Positions 1-7,505 of a DNA stretch of 28,146 nt are shown here, piece by piece. Position 1 is the first letter of the stretch; the number at the start of each line of letters is the position of its first letter. The notes under the pieces are model-generated. The model was not told the origin of the DNA, searched no databases, and saw only the letters and a program-made list of their open reading frames with translations. The translations under genes and the position numbers were made by a program. This stretch comes from DATATV01 sp035551355 (GTDB taxonomy: Bacteria > Actinomycetota > Actinomycetes > Mycobacteriales > Pseudonocardiaceae): positions 1-28,146 of the forward strand of contig DASZNF010000147.1 in the NCBI GenBank assembly GCA_035551355.1, written 5' to 3'.

Positions 1-665
1 GCGACGTAGTGGCAGATCGCGGCCAGCACGGTGGCGGCGTGGAAGAACTCGTGGTGGCCCCAGGTCGTGGGCCACGGGTTGGGCCAGCGGGTGGCGTAGA
101 AGATCGCGCCAAGGGTGTACAGCAGGCCGCCGGCCAGCAGCAGCACCAGCGAGGCCACGCCCGCGTGGTGCAGCAGCTCGGGCAGCACGAACACCGCGAC
201 CCAGCCCAGGGCGATGTAGATCGGCACGCCCAGCCAGCGCGGCGCGTGCGGCCACAGCAGTTTCAGCGCCACGCCGGCCAGCGCGCCACCCCACACCACG
301 CCGAGCACGATCCGTCCGGGCACCTTGTCCATCGCCAGCAGCGCGAACGGCGTGTACGTCCCGGCGATGAACAGGAAGATCATCGAGTGGTCCATGCGCT
401 TCATCCACACCCGCGCGGCCTGGGTGCGCCAGGTTCGCCGGTGATACAGCGCGCTCACCCCGAACAGACCCAGCACGGTCGCGCCGTAGATCGACGTGGC
501 CGCGGCCGCCAGGCCGGACACGGTGGCGGCGGCCAGCGAGATCAGGGTCGCGCCGGTGGCGATCGAGATGAAGAAGGACCAGAAGTGCAGCCACCCCCGC
601 ATCCGGGGGCGCTGACCGAGGACGGGCGGAGTGGCCGGGGGCGGGCCAACGGTCGCGGCGCTCAC
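1..665 (-). CDS. trhA: Hemolysin III family / TrhA-type integral membrane protein (3' end cut by window edge)
   Basis: The reverse strand reads from a GTG at 665 to the left edge without a stop, about 221 codons. A short polar N-terminus (about 25 residues) is followed by a series of hydrophobic segments. The conserved PAQR/hemolysin III marks are present in order: SALYHRRTW (Ser/His motif), MDHSMIFLFIAGTYTPF (Asp/His motif) and, near the edge, HHEFFHAATVLAAICHY, which supplies the HxxxH pair. In the family these His and Asp residues form a buried metal site; the exact activity in actinobacteria is unsettled and haemolysis is not implied. The gene is divergent from the cis-prenyltransferase gene, the same pair as Rv1085c/Rv1086 in M. 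tuberculosis. The family is usually 210-240 aa, so only the last few residues should be missing. Confidence 0.9.
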   Translation of the reverse strand, partial: MSAATVGPPPATPPVLGQRPRMRGWLHFWSFFISIATGATLISLAAATVSGLAAAATSIYGATVLGLFGVSALYHRRTWRTQAARVWMKRMDHSMIFLFIAGTYTPFALLAMDKVPGRIVLGVVWGGALAGVALKLLWPHAPRWLGVPIYIALGWVAVFVLPELLHHAGVASLVLLLAGGLLYTLGAIFYATRWPNPWPTTWGHHEFFHAATVLAAICHYV

Positions 666-742
666 GATTCCAGGTTACGGTCCCGTAGGTTTCTCGCCGC
701 CGACTGTGAGACACGGCACCGGAACTTCCTGCTCACGACGCT

Positions 743-856
743 CCGCACCACCCGGCGCACCGCACCGGCGCCCGGCCCGGACCTCCCGCCGCGACACGCC
801 CCGCACCACCCGGCGCACCGCACCCCGGCACCCGGTCCCGACCTCCCGCCGCGACC
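743..856. repeat. Imperfect direct repeat, about two 58-60 nt units, upstream of the Z-prenyl synthase gene
   Basis: CCGCACCACCCGGCGCACCG occurs at 743 and again at 801. ACCTCCCGCCGCGAC occurs at 781 and again at 841. The spacing differs by 2 nt, so the copies contain a small indel. The repeat lies in the 224-bp gap between trhA and the prenyltransferase gene and stops about 20 nt before the likely -10 box. Confidence 0.75.
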
Positions 857-875
857 CGGTCCGCGCCGCCGCGCG

Positions 876-881
876 TACGCT
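876..881 (+). promoter_or_regulatory. Candidate -10 box (TACGCT) of a leaderless transcript
   Basis: TACGCT fits the actinobacterial -10 consensus TANNNT and ends 8 nt before the GTG at 890. No Shine-Dalgarno-like sequence lies between, so transcription may begin at or next to the start codon. No good -35 is visible. This is inference from spacing only. Confidence 0.45.
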
Positions 882-889
882 TCCCGGAC

Positions 890-1669
890 GTGAGTCCTCG
901 CGCCTGGCTCCGGGAGCTGCTCTACGACTTCTACGAATTCCGGCTGAGCCGTCAGCTGGTCGGCGCGCCGCGCCCACGGCACGTCGGGATCATGCTGGAC
1001 GGCAACCGCCGGTGGGCCCGCGAGGCGGGGCTGACCGACGTCACTCAGGGCCATCGCGCCGGCGCCGAGCGGATCGCCGATCTGCTCACCTGGTGTCGCG
1101 AGGCCGACGTGCAGATCGTCACCATGTGGCTGCTGTCCACGGACAACCTCAACCGCCCGGCCGAGGAGCTCTCCCCACTTCTGGAGATCATCACCGACGT
1201 GGTGGACGAGCTGGCCACGCCGACCACCCCGTGGCGACTACGCATAGTAGGCGCGCTGGACGGCCTGCCGAACGAGGTCGCGACCAAGCTCGCGTCGGCC
1301 GCCGCGCGCACCGCTTCGCGGGAAGGCATGCAGGTCAACGTGGCCGTCGGCTACGGCGGGCGGCAGGAGATCGCGGACGCGGTGCGCAAGCTGCTGCAGC
1401 AACACGCCGAAGCGGGCACCACGATCGAGGAACTGGCCGAGGTCCTCGATGTCGACCATATTGCTGAACATTTGTATACGTCGGGTCAACCCGACCCCGA
1501 TCTGGTGATCCGCACATCGGGTGAACAACGGCTCTCCGGGTTTCTGCTCTGGCAGTCCGCGTACTCCGAGTTCTGGTTCTGCGAAGCGTACTGGCCGGAT
1601 TTCCGCCGGGTCGATTTTCTGCGCGCGCTCCGCGATTACGCGGTACGTCATCGCCGTTTCGGATCCTGA
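890..1669 (+). CDS. Short-chain (2Z)-isoprenyl diphosphate synthase, UppS/cis-prenyltransferase family
   Basis: 259 aa. It condenses isopentenyl diphosphate with an allylic diphosphate in Z configuration. Region I is HVGIMLDGNRRWAR with the metal-binding Asp37; region III is MWLLSTDNLNRPAEEL; region V is RTSGEQRLSGFLLWQSAYSEFWF with the conserved Arg, Ser and aromatic residues. LSTDNLNR, in place of the FSSENW-type sequence of long-chain UppS, and the position beside trhA match Rv1086, which makes Z,E-farnesyl diphosphate as primer for decaprenyl phosphate synthesis. The chain length here is therefore inferred to be short and cannot be read directly. The GTG start is supported by an aligned N-terminus and a -10-like box just upstream. 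The gene ends in a strong stem-loop. Confidence 0.9.
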   Translation: MSPRAWLRELLYDFYEFRLSRQLVGAPRPRHVGIMLDGNRRWAREAGLTDVTQGHRAGAERIADLLTWCREADVQIVTMWLLSTDNLNRPAEELSPLLEIITDVVDELATPTTPWRLRIVGALDGLPNEVATKLASAAARTASREGMQVNVAVGYGGRQEIADAVRKLLQQHAEAGTTIEELAEVLDVDHIAEHLYTSGQPDPDLVIRTSGEQRLSGFLLWQSAYSEFWFCEAYWPDFRRVDFLRALRDYAVRHRRFGS

Positions 1670-1691
1670 CGGTTCAGTCGACAGGACAGCA

Positions 1692-1734
1692 CAACGGCGG
1701 GGCCGGGATCGATGTGATCCCGGCCCCGCCGTTG
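1692..1734. terminator. Bidirectional terminator between convergent genes
   Basis: CAACGGCGGGGCCGGGATC (1692-1710) pairs perfectly with GATCCCGGCCCCGCCGTTG (1716-1734), a 19-bp stem with a 5-nt loop. There is no long T-run, as is common in high-GC actinobacteria. It sits between two converging genes and could end both transcripts. Confidence 0.85.
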
Positions 1735-1750
1735 GTTACGTCGGCTGGAC

Positions 1751-2038
1751 TCAGCCGTTGTACTCCAGGGAGTGGGCGATCTCCGCCGGGGTGGTGGCGA
1801 TGCCGGTGTAGGCACCCGCGACCAGCGCGGCAGCACCCGCACCCAGCGCGCCGCCGCCCCAGATGAACGTGCGGTACGCCTCCGGGAAGGTGATCACGTC
1901 GGTCGGCCCGTCCTGGGTGCTCGCGGCGTGCGCGGTGGCGTGGTGCGTCGCCGACGGGGCAGTGGCGGCGAAAGCGGGGGCGGCAACCAGCGACAGAGCC
2001 ACGGCGCCAGCGGTGACAATTCCAGCCTTCTTCAGCAC
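1751..2038 (-). CDS. Small secreted protein of unknown function
   Basis: 95 aa from a GTG at 2038, preceded by AAGGAG at good spacing. The N-terminus MLKKAGIVTAGAVALSLVAA and following PAFA is a textbook Sec signal peptide, with probable cleavage after residue 24 (AFA/AT). The mature part of about 70 residues starts with an Ala/Ser/Thr/His-rich stretch, then TDVITFPEAYRTFIWGGG, then a Gly/Ala-rich hydrophobic segment (about residues 58-81), and ends AHSLEYNG. It has no cysteines and no family I recognise. The second hydrophobic segment could anchor it in the membrane or pack in a small fold. It is a single gene with a long upstream region (over 600 bp), which suggests its own regulation. The signal peptide and ribosome site make it very likely real; the function is unknown. 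Confidence 0.75.
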   Translation of the reverse strand: MLKKAGIVTAGAVALSLVAAPAFAATAPSATHHATAHAASTQDGPTDVITFPEAYRTFIWGGGALGAGAAALVAGAYTGIATTPAEIAHSLEYNG

Positions 2039-2548
2039 TTGGTGCTCTCCTTCATTACCGGGGATTTTTCGCGACCCCCACGTTTCCCAACGCGAGGCCC
2101 TCGATTCGAGAAGTTACCCGCTGCCGTTAGCGATTGCGCTACCCAAAACCCCATCGTGTGACTAATTCGGATTTTTCAGTCACCTGGTGCGGTGTCTTTG
2201 CCGAATTCGAAATGCGGAACCGGGGAGCCTCTGGTAGTGGATCACGGACTCCGGGTGACCGGCCCGTCACCGACCGTCCACCGGGGTTCGCCGGTCGCGA
2301 AACGCCCGGCCGCATCGTCGCACGTCACCGACTCGGCAAACTGTGACCCAGAACACATATTGATCTATCCGACCCGTTTGAACTGCGCTTATGCCCCATT
2401 CGGCCGATTGTCCAGTGTGGTCGTGACCGCTTGCGACCATGGCCGGGCCGCGAATCACCTGTGTGGCAGCCTGCACGCGGCCCCTCAACGCAGGTAACTT
2501 CGCGGACGACGGGTTGTGTCCTGCGGCCCGTCCCGGGAGGCCCTGGTC

Positions 2549-2617
2549 GTGAGTTTTCTGCACGAGGGGGCCGGCACCGGGCCCTCGTGGTCGGCGACGC
2601 TGACGCGGAAGGCGTAG
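2549..2617 (+). CDS. Possible 22-codon leader ORF upstream of phoH2
   Basis: A GTG at 2549 follows GGGAGG (2535-2540) at 8-nt spacing and opens a 22-codon frame beginning MSFLHEGAGTGPSW and ending TRKA. Twenty of 22 codons end in G or C, matching real genes nearby. The stop lies 76 nt before the phoH2 start. A hairpin (2561-2589) lies inside the frame. In a genome this GC-rich such short frames arise by chance, so this is a candidate only. Mycobacterial phoH2 genes are reported to carry a small upstream gene (phoAT); I cannot show homology. Confidence 0.25.
   Translation: MSFLHEGAGTGPSWSATLTRKA
2561..2589 (+). other. Hairpin in the phoH2 leader
   Basis: CACGAGGG (2561-2568) pairs perfectly with CCCTCGTG (2582-2589) around a 13-nt GC-rich loop that can pair further internally (GGCC/GGGC). 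There is no T-run after it. If the phoH2 transcript starts upstream, the hairpin lies in its 5' leader. Confidence 0.4.
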
Positions 2618-2693
2618 CGGAGCGGACCAGCCAGGGTTCGTTGCTCGGCCCAGCGAGGATCGGGTGCGGTGCCGCGCCCGCGAGGGAGTTGCC

Positions 2694-4100
2694 GTGACCG
2701 CACAGCGCCCTTCCCGGCGAACCGCCAGCCTCACTCCCGGTCGCGACGTCGACGTCGCGCCGGACCAGATCCCAACGGACGACTCGCAGCCGCAGGTCCA
2801 CACCTATGTGCTGGACACCTCCGTGCTGCTGTCCGACCCGTGGGCGATCACCCGGTTCGCCGAACACGACGTCGTGCTGCCGCTGGTGGTGATCAGTGAG
2901 CTAGAGGGCAAACGCCACCACCCCGAACTCGGATGGTTCGCCCGGGAGGCGCTGCGCCTGCTGGACGACCTTCGCGTCCGTCACGGCCGGCTGGACCGGC
3001 CGGTCGCGATCGGCGATCTGGGTGGCACCGTCCGCGTCGAGCTGAACCACACCGATCCCACCGTGCTCCCGTCGGGCTTCCGCACCGACTCCAACGACGC
3101 GCGCATCCTGGCCTGCGCCCTCAACCTCGCCGCCGACGGACCGATCCCGGTCACCCTGGTCACCAAGGACATCCCGCTGCGGGTGAAGGCCGGTTCGGTC
3201 GGCCTGCCCGCCGACGAATACCACGCCCAGGACGTGGTCCCCTCCGGTTGGACCGGCATGGCCGATGCCTCGGCCGAACCGGTGGCGATCGACCAGCTGT
3301 TCAAGGAGGGCAGCATCGACCCGGTCGAGTACGACCTGGACGGCGTGGCCGACCTGCCCTGCAACACCGGCCTGCGGCTGCTGGCGGGCACCTCGTCGGC
3401 GCTGGGCCGGATCACCGCGGACAAGCAGGTCAAGCTGGTCCGCGGCGACCGCGAGGCGTTCGGCCTGCACGGCCGCTCGGCCGAGCAACGGATCGCGCTG
3501 GACCTGCTGCTCGACCCGTCCATCGGGATCGTCTCGCTGGGCGGCCGGGCCGGCACCGGCAAGTCGGCGCTGGCCCTGTGCGCCGGGCTGGAGGCCGTGC
3601 TGGAGCGCGGCCAGCACCGCAAGGTCGTGGTGTTCCGCCCGGTCTACGCGGTCGGCGGCCAGGAACTGGGCTACCTGCCCGGCTCCGAGTCGGAGAAGAT
3701 GTCGCCCTGGGCCCAGGCCGTGTTCGACACGCTGGGCGCGCTGGCCGGCGAGAACGTGCTGGACGAGATCACCGACCGCGGCCTGCTCGAAGTCCTTCCG
3801 CTGACCCACATCCGGGGCCGCTCGCTGCACGACTCCTTCGTCATCGTGGACGAGGCCCAGTCGCTGGAGCGCAACGTGCTGCTGACCGTGCTGTCCCGGC
3901 TGGGCACCGGTTCGCGGGTGGTGCTCACCCACGACGTGGCGCAGCGGGACAACCTGCGGGTGGGCCGGCACGACGGGGTGGCCGCGGTGATCGAGAAGCT
4001 CAAGGGGCACCCGCTGTTCGCCCACGTCACGCTGACCCGCTCGGAGCGCTCGCCGATCGCCGCGCTGGTCACCGAGGTGCTGGAGGACTACGCGAACTGA
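2694..4100 (+). CDS. phoH2: PhoH2: PIN-domain RNase fused to PhoH-type ATPase
   Basis: 468 aa. An N-terminal PIN nuclease domain (about residues 36-170) carries the acidic motifs VLDTSVLLSDP (Asp41), VVISELEGKRHHP, TDSNDARILACAL and VTLVTKDIPLRVKA. A linker leads to a PhoH/RecA-like ATPase (about 245-460) with Walker A GGRAGTGKS (283-291), VVVFRPVYAVGGQELGYLPG, Walker B SFVIVDEAQSLE and the conserved SRLGTGSRVVLTHDVAQRD. Mycobacterial PhoH2 (Rv1095) is described as an ATP-dependent RNA helicase/RNase; cytoplasmic. I chose the GTG at 2694 because GAGGGAG lies 6 nt upstream. An in-frame GTG at 2664 would add 10 residues without a better ribosome site. The tandem acidic residues of PIN and the Walker lysine are intact, so both activities are expected. 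A terminator follows. Confidence 0.93.
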   Translation: MTAQRPSRRTASLTPGRDVDVAPDQIPTDDSQPQVHTYVLDTSVLLSDPWAITRFAEHDVVLPLVVISELEGKRHHPELGWFAREALRLLDDLRVRHGRLDRPVAIGDLGGTVRVELNHTDPTVLPSGFRTDSNDARILACALNLAADGPIPVTLVTKDIPLRVKAGSVGLPADEYHAQDVVPSGWTGMADASAEPVAIDQLFKEGSIDPVEYDLDGVADLPCNTGLRLLAGTSSALGRITADKQVKLVRGDREAFGLHGRSAEQRIALDLLLDPSIGIVSLGGRAGTGKSALALCAGLEAVLERGQHRKVVVFRPVYAVGGQELGYLPGSESEKMSPWAQAVFDTLGALAGENVLDEITDRGLLEVLPLTHIRGRSLHDSFVIVDEAQSLERNVLLTVLSRLGTGSRVVLTHDVAQRDNLRVGRHDGVAAVIEKLKGHPLFAHVTLTRSERSPIAALVTEVLEDYAN

Positions 4101-4145
4101 ACCGAAAGGGTGGGGGCGGCAACGCGGCCGCCCCCACCCGGTTCG
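4101..4145. terminator. Terminator between phoH2 and the convergent ABC permease gene
   Basis: GGGTGGGGGCGGC (4108-4120) pairs perfectly with GCCGCCCCCACCC (4127-4139) around a 6-nt loop; flanking AACCG and CGGTT can extend the stem. It begins just after the phoH2 stop and ends just before the permease stop, so it can serve both directions. Confidence 0.85.
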
Positions 4146-4162
4146 GCGCCTGGAAAAGCCGG

Positions 4163-4987
4163 TCAGTCGATGGCGCGCTTCATGAATCCGGCGATGCCGA
4201 TCGCGCCGAACAACAGCACGCCGAACACCGCCACCGGCACGTCGATCCACAACGGGATGGACGGCATGGACGTGGTGACCGCGCGCATCGCCTCACTGAT
4301 GTAGGTCAGCGGGTTGATCGCGCACACCACCTGGAACCAGCGTTCCGTGCCCAGCGACTTCCACGGGAACTGGGTGGCCCCGGTGAACATCAGCGGGGTG
4401 AGGATCACCGCGAACATGATGTTGATCCGCCGCGGCGGCACCAGCGTGCCGATGGTCATGCCGATGGCCGCCCCGGCCAGCGAGCCGAGCACCACGATGC
4501 CCACCACCGGCGCCCACACCCCGGCGCCCCAGTGCACCGCGGGCAGCAGGGCCAGCCCGATCGGCGCCATCAGGATGGCCGCCACGATGCCGCGCAGCGC
4601 GCCGAACACCATCTTCTCCACCGCCACCAGCGCGATCGGCATCGGCGCGAGCAGCCGGTCCTCGATCTCCCGGGTGAAGGAGAAGTCCAGGATCAGCGGC
4701 ATCGTGGTGTTCTGCAGCCCGCCGAGGAACCCGTTGAGCGCCACGATGCCGGCCAGCAGCACCGGCTCGAACGCGGTGCCGTTGACGTAGCCGATGCCGG
4801 TGAGCACCTTGCCGAAGATGAACAGCATGAAGAACGGCTGGATGACCACCTGGGCCAGGAACGGCAGCATTTCCCGGCCAGTGACGAAGATGTCCCGCCA
4901 CAGCACCGAACCGAAGGTGCGGATCGCGGTCAGGGTCGAGTTGAAGCGCTCCTCGGGGAGCTGTGCGGGGACGACGGCCGCGGTCAT
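4163..4987 (-). CDS. ABC-2 type transporter permease (DrrB-like)
   Basis: 274 aa with about six hydrophobic segments after a cytoplasmic N-terminus, the layout of ABC-2 export permeases. Family features seen are the amphipathic stretch near TFGSVLWRDIFVTGREMLPF, the cytoplasmic loop FSFTREIEDRLLAPMP, and near the C-terminus FPWKSLGTERWFQVVCAINPLTY, typical of daunorubicin-resistance-like exporters. It is encoded directly behind its ATPase with an ATGA overlap (start 4987, ATPase stop 4984), so the two are translationally coupled and should form one exporter. Nothing nearby points to the substrate; drugs, lipids or an envelope precursor are all possible. It is not part of an evident biosynthetic cluster. 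Confidence 0.9.
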   Translation of the reverse strand: MTAAVVPAQLPEERFNSTLTAIRTFGSVLWRDIFVTGREMLPFLAQVVIQPFFMLFIFGKVLTGIGYVNGTAFEPVLLAGIVALNGFLGGLQNTTMPLILDFSFTREIEDRLLAPMPIALVAVEKMVFGALRGIVAAILMAPIGLALLPAVHWGAGVWAPVVGIVVLGSLAGAAIGMTIGTLVPPRRINIMFAVILTPLMFTGATQFPWKSLGTERWFQVVCAINPLTYISEAMRAVTTSMPSIPLWIDVPVAVFGVLLFGAIGIAGFMKRAID

Positions 4988-5946
4988 CGCAGCTCCCTTC
5001 CGGTCAGGCTGATGAACACGTCCTCCAGGCTGGGCGTGCCGATGGCCAGGTCCTTGAGTTCACAACCCAGGCCGGACAACGCGGTGAGCACGGTGGGCAG
5101 CGCCACCGCGGGCTCCTGCGAGGTGTAGAGCCGGAACTGGCCCTCGGCGTCGGTGATCCGCTCCACCCGTTCGATGCCGGGCACCCGGCCCAGCTCCTTG
5201 ACCACCAGTTCCGGGGTGTTGCCGGCCAGGTCGACGGTCAGGCTGAGGGTGGCGCTGCCGGGCAGGCTCCTGGTCAGCGCGCTCGGTGCGTCCAGGGCCA
5301 GCAGCTTGCCGCGGTCCACGATGCCCACCCGGTCGCACAGCTTGTGCGCCTCGTCCATGTCGTGCGTGGTCAGCACCACGGTGACCCCGTCCTCGCGCAA
5401 CTCGGCCACTCGTTCGTGCACGAACAGCCGGGCCTGCGGGTCCAGCCCGGTGGACGGCTCGTCCAGGAACATCACCTTCGGCTTGTGCATCAGCGCCCGG
5501 GCGATCATCACCCGCTGCGCCTGGCCGCCGGACACGAAGTCCACCCGGGTCCCGGCCTGCTCGGTCAGGCCCATCCGGGTCAGGATCTCGTCCGCCCGCG
5601 CGGTCCGCTCGGCCCGGCCGACCCCGTGATAGGCCGCGTGGAACAGGAGGTTCTGCCGGATGTTGAGCGAGCGGTCCAGGTTGTTGCGCTGTGGCACCAC
5701 GGCCAGCAACTGGCGGGCCCGCTGGGGATGGGCGTGCACGTCGACGCCGTACACCCGGGCGGTGCCCTCGGACAGCTTCACCCGGGTGGTGAGCACCCCC
5801 ACCGTGGTGGTCTTGCCCGCGCCGTTGGGCCCGAGCAGACCGAAGATCTCCCCCGGACGCACCCCGAAGCTCAGCCCGTCGACCGCGGGCGGAGCATTGC
5901 GTCTGTAACGTTTGACGAGGTCAGTGACCTCTACCGCATCGTTCAC
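4984..5946 (-). CDS. ABC transporter ATP-binding protein (DrrA-like)
   Basis: 320 aa. Walker A is GPNGAGKTT (39-47), the Q-loop lies in VVPQRNNLD, the signature is VSGGQAQRV (about 138-146), Walker B is VMFLDEPSTGLDP and the switch His is in LTTHDMDEA. A C-terminal extension of about 100 residues after the ATPase core is typical of DrrA-like subunits and is thought to bind the permease. The start is a GTG at 5946 without a clear Shine-Dalgarno; a TAACCT box 6 nt upstream suggests a leaderless mRNA. It overlaps the permease gene by 4 nt. It lies 72 bp after guaB1 on the same strand and may be read from its own promoter. Confidence 0.93.
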   Translation of the reverse strand: MNDAVEVTDLVKRYRRNAPPAVDGLSFGVRPGEIFGLLGPNGAGKTTTVGVLTTRVKLSEGTARVYGVDVHAHPQRARQLLAVVPQRNNLDRSLNIRQNLLFHAAYHGVGRAERTARADEILTRMGLTEQAGTRVDFVSGGQAQRVMIARALMHKPKVMFLDEPSTGLDPQARLFVHERVAELREDGVTVVLTTHDMDEAHKLCDRVGIVDRGKLLALDAPSALTRSLPGSATLSLTVDLAGNTPELVVKELGRVPGIERVERITDAEGQFRLYTSQEPAVALPTVLTALSGLGCELKDLAIGTPSLEDVFISLTGRELR

Positions 5947-5952
5947 CTACAC

Positions 5953-5958
5953 AGGTTA
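5953..5958 (-). promoter_or_regulatory. Candidate -10 box (TAACCT) of the ABC exporter operon
   Basis: Read on the minus strand, TAACCT is followed by 6 nt and then the GTG at 5946. No ribosome site fits between, so a leaderless start is likely. No -35 hexamer is obvious. Confidence 0.45.
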
Positions 5959-6018
5959 GGTGGAAAAGTGACCCAGGTCGCATGACTTTCGTCCTGAGCT
6001 GATTAGTTGCCCGGCTCT

Positions 6019-7458
6019 TTACCAGCCCGCCGGCAGCGGCCGACCCTCGTTGAACCCGGCCGCGGACTGGACGCCCAGCACCGCGCGGGCGTGGAACGCC
6101 TCCAGATCGGTGGCGCCGGCATAGGTGCAGGCCGAGCGCACCCCTGAGCAGATCGCGTCGAGCAGGTCCTCCACCCCGGGCTTGGCCGGGTCCAGCCGCA
6201 TCCGCGAGGAGGAGATGCCCTCCTCGAACAGCCCCTTGCGGGCCCGGTCGAACGCGTTGTCGCCCCGGGTCCGGGCGGTGACCGCGCGCTTGGAGGCCAT
6301 GCCGAAGCTCTCCTTGTAGAACACGCCCTTCTCGTCGGCGTGCAGATCGCCGGGGGACTCGTAGGTGCCGGCGAACCAGGATCCGACCATGGCCGCCGAG
6401 GCCCCCGCGGCCAGCGCCAGCGCCACGTCCCGGGGGTGCCGGATACCGCCGTCGGCCCACACGTGCCGCCCCAGCGACCGGGCCTGCGCGGCGCACTCGG
6501 CGACCGCGGAGAACTGCGGGCGGCCCACCCCGGTCATCATCCGGGTGGTGCACATCGCGCCCGGGCCGACACCCACCTTGACCACGTCGGCCCCGGCCTC
6601 CACCAGGTCGCGCACGCCCTCGGCGGTGACCACGTTGCCCGCCACCAGCGGCGTGTCCGGCACGTGCGCGCGGACCGCCTTGAGCGCGGTGAGCATCTTC
6701 TCCTGGTGGCCGTGCGCGGTGTCCACCACCAGCACGTCCACCCCGGCCTCGACCAGGTCCTTGGCCTTCTCCGCGACGTCCCCGTTCACGCCGACCGCGG
6801 CCGCCGTGCGCAGTTTGCCCGCCGCGTCGACCGCCGGGGCGTACAGCCCGGCGCGCAGGGCGCCCACCTCGGTGAGCACGCCGGCCAGCAGGCCGTTGGA
6901 GTCCACGCCGAGGGCCACTCGCTCGGGCCGGGCGTGCAGTTGGTCGAACACCTCGCGGGGCGGGGTGGTCAGCGGCAGAGTGACGACCTCGGTGGTCATC
7001 ACGTCACTGACCCGGGTGAACCGGTCCACCTCGGCGCAGGCCGACTCGGTGACGATGCCCAGCGGGCGGCCGGCGTCGTCGACCACCGCGACCGCGCCGT
7101 GCGCGCGCTTGTGCAGCAGGTTGAGCACATCGGCCACGGCCGCGCCCGGGGTCAGTACCAGCGGGGTGTCCCACACGGTGTGCCGCGACTTCACGAAGCT
7201 CACGATCTCGGCGACCGCGGACGGGTCCACGTCCTGGGGGAGCACCACGAGCCCGCCGCGCCTGGCCACCGTCTCGGCCATCCGGCGGCCGGCCACCGCG
7301 GTCATGTTGGCCACCACGATCGGGATGGTCGCGCCGGTGCCGTCCACCGTGCTCAGGTCGACGCCGGACCGGGACTCCACGGCCGACCGCCGGGGGACCA
7401 GGAACAGGTCGTCGTAGGTGAGGTCGTAACCGGGCTGGTGCCCGTCCAGGAATCGCAC
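6019..7458 (-). CDS. guaB1: GuaB1 family IMP dehydrogenase-related protein, probable GMP reductase
   Basis: 479 aa, start GTG at 7458 giving MRFLDGHQPGYDLTYDDLFL, nearly the same N-terminus as M. tuberculosis GuaB1 (Rv1843c). It is a TIM barrel interrupted by a CBS-domain pair (about residues 95-210, with KRAHGAVAVVDDAGRPLG and the following motif). The catalytic loop is GPGAMCTTRMMTGVG with Cys303; the flap region has YKESFGMASKRAV. True IMP dehydrogenase (GuaB2) carries a different loop (GSICTTR type). Mycobacterial GuaB1 has been shown to reduce GMP to IMP with NADPH under CBS-domain control, so purine salvage is the best call; older annotation calls it IMP dehydrogenase. The open frame continues far upstream, but that part overlaps ligB and has no family similarity. 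Confidence 0.9.
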   Translation of the reverse strand: MRFLDGHQPGYDLTYDDLFLVPRRSAVESRSGVDLSTVDGTGATIPIVVANMTAVAGRRMAETVARRGGLVVLPQDVDPSAVAEIVSFVKSRHTVWDTPLVLTPGAAVADVLNLLHKRAHGAVAVVDDAGRPLGIVTESACAEVDRFTRVSDVMTTEVVTLPLTTPPREVFDQLHARPERVALGVDSNGLLAGVLTEVGALRAGLYAPAVDAAGKLRTAAAVGVNGDVAEKAKDLVEAGVDVLVVDTAHGHQEKMLTALKAVRAHVPDTPLVAGNVVTAEGVRDLVEAGADVVKVGVGPGAMCTTRMMTGVGRPQFSAVAECAAQARSLGRHVWADGGIRHPRDVALALAAGASAAMVGSWFAGTYESPGDLHADEKGVFYKESFGMASKRAVTARTRGDNAFDRARKGLFEEGISSSRMRLDPAKPGVEDLLDAICSGVRSACTYAGATDLEAFHARAVLGVQSAAGFNEGRPLPAGW

Positions 7459-7466
7459 GAGACCCG

Positions 7467-7472
7467 AGGCTA
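7467..7472 (-). promoter_or_regulatory. Candidate -10 box (TAGCCT) of guaB1
   Basis: On the minus strand TAGCCT ends 8 nt before the GTG at 7458, with no Shine-Dalgarno between. It fits a leaderless start inside the 47-bp gap after ligB. Weak evidence alone. Confidence 0.35.
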
Positions 7473-7505
7473 CGCAACTTTCCTGGCTCCGTGCGTTATC
7501 CCAGT

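Larger units (their letters stand above)
2039..2693. other. 655-bp intergenic region without a firm gene
   Basis: The left two thirds (about 2040-2450) are less GC-rich than the neighbouring genes and have stops in all frames at short intervals. This should hold the promoters of the small secreted protein (minus) and of phoH2 (plus). No -35/-10 pair is convincing. The right third holds a hairpin and a possible short ORF, listed separately. A longer frame (2431-2697, TTG start) ends in TGA overlapping the phoH2 GTG by 4 nt, but its codon use is poor. I see no tRNA and no known riboswitch. Confidence 0.6.

Noticed and set aside
2325..2867. Minus-strand frame upstream of and overlapping phoH2
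   Set aside because: It overlaps the conserved PIN domain start, lacks a ribosome site, and its product resembles no protein.
2933..5128. Open plus-strand frame of over 700 codons across phoH2 and the ABC genes
   Set aside because: It overlaps three well-identified genes and has the low-complexity composition of a high-GC shadow frame.
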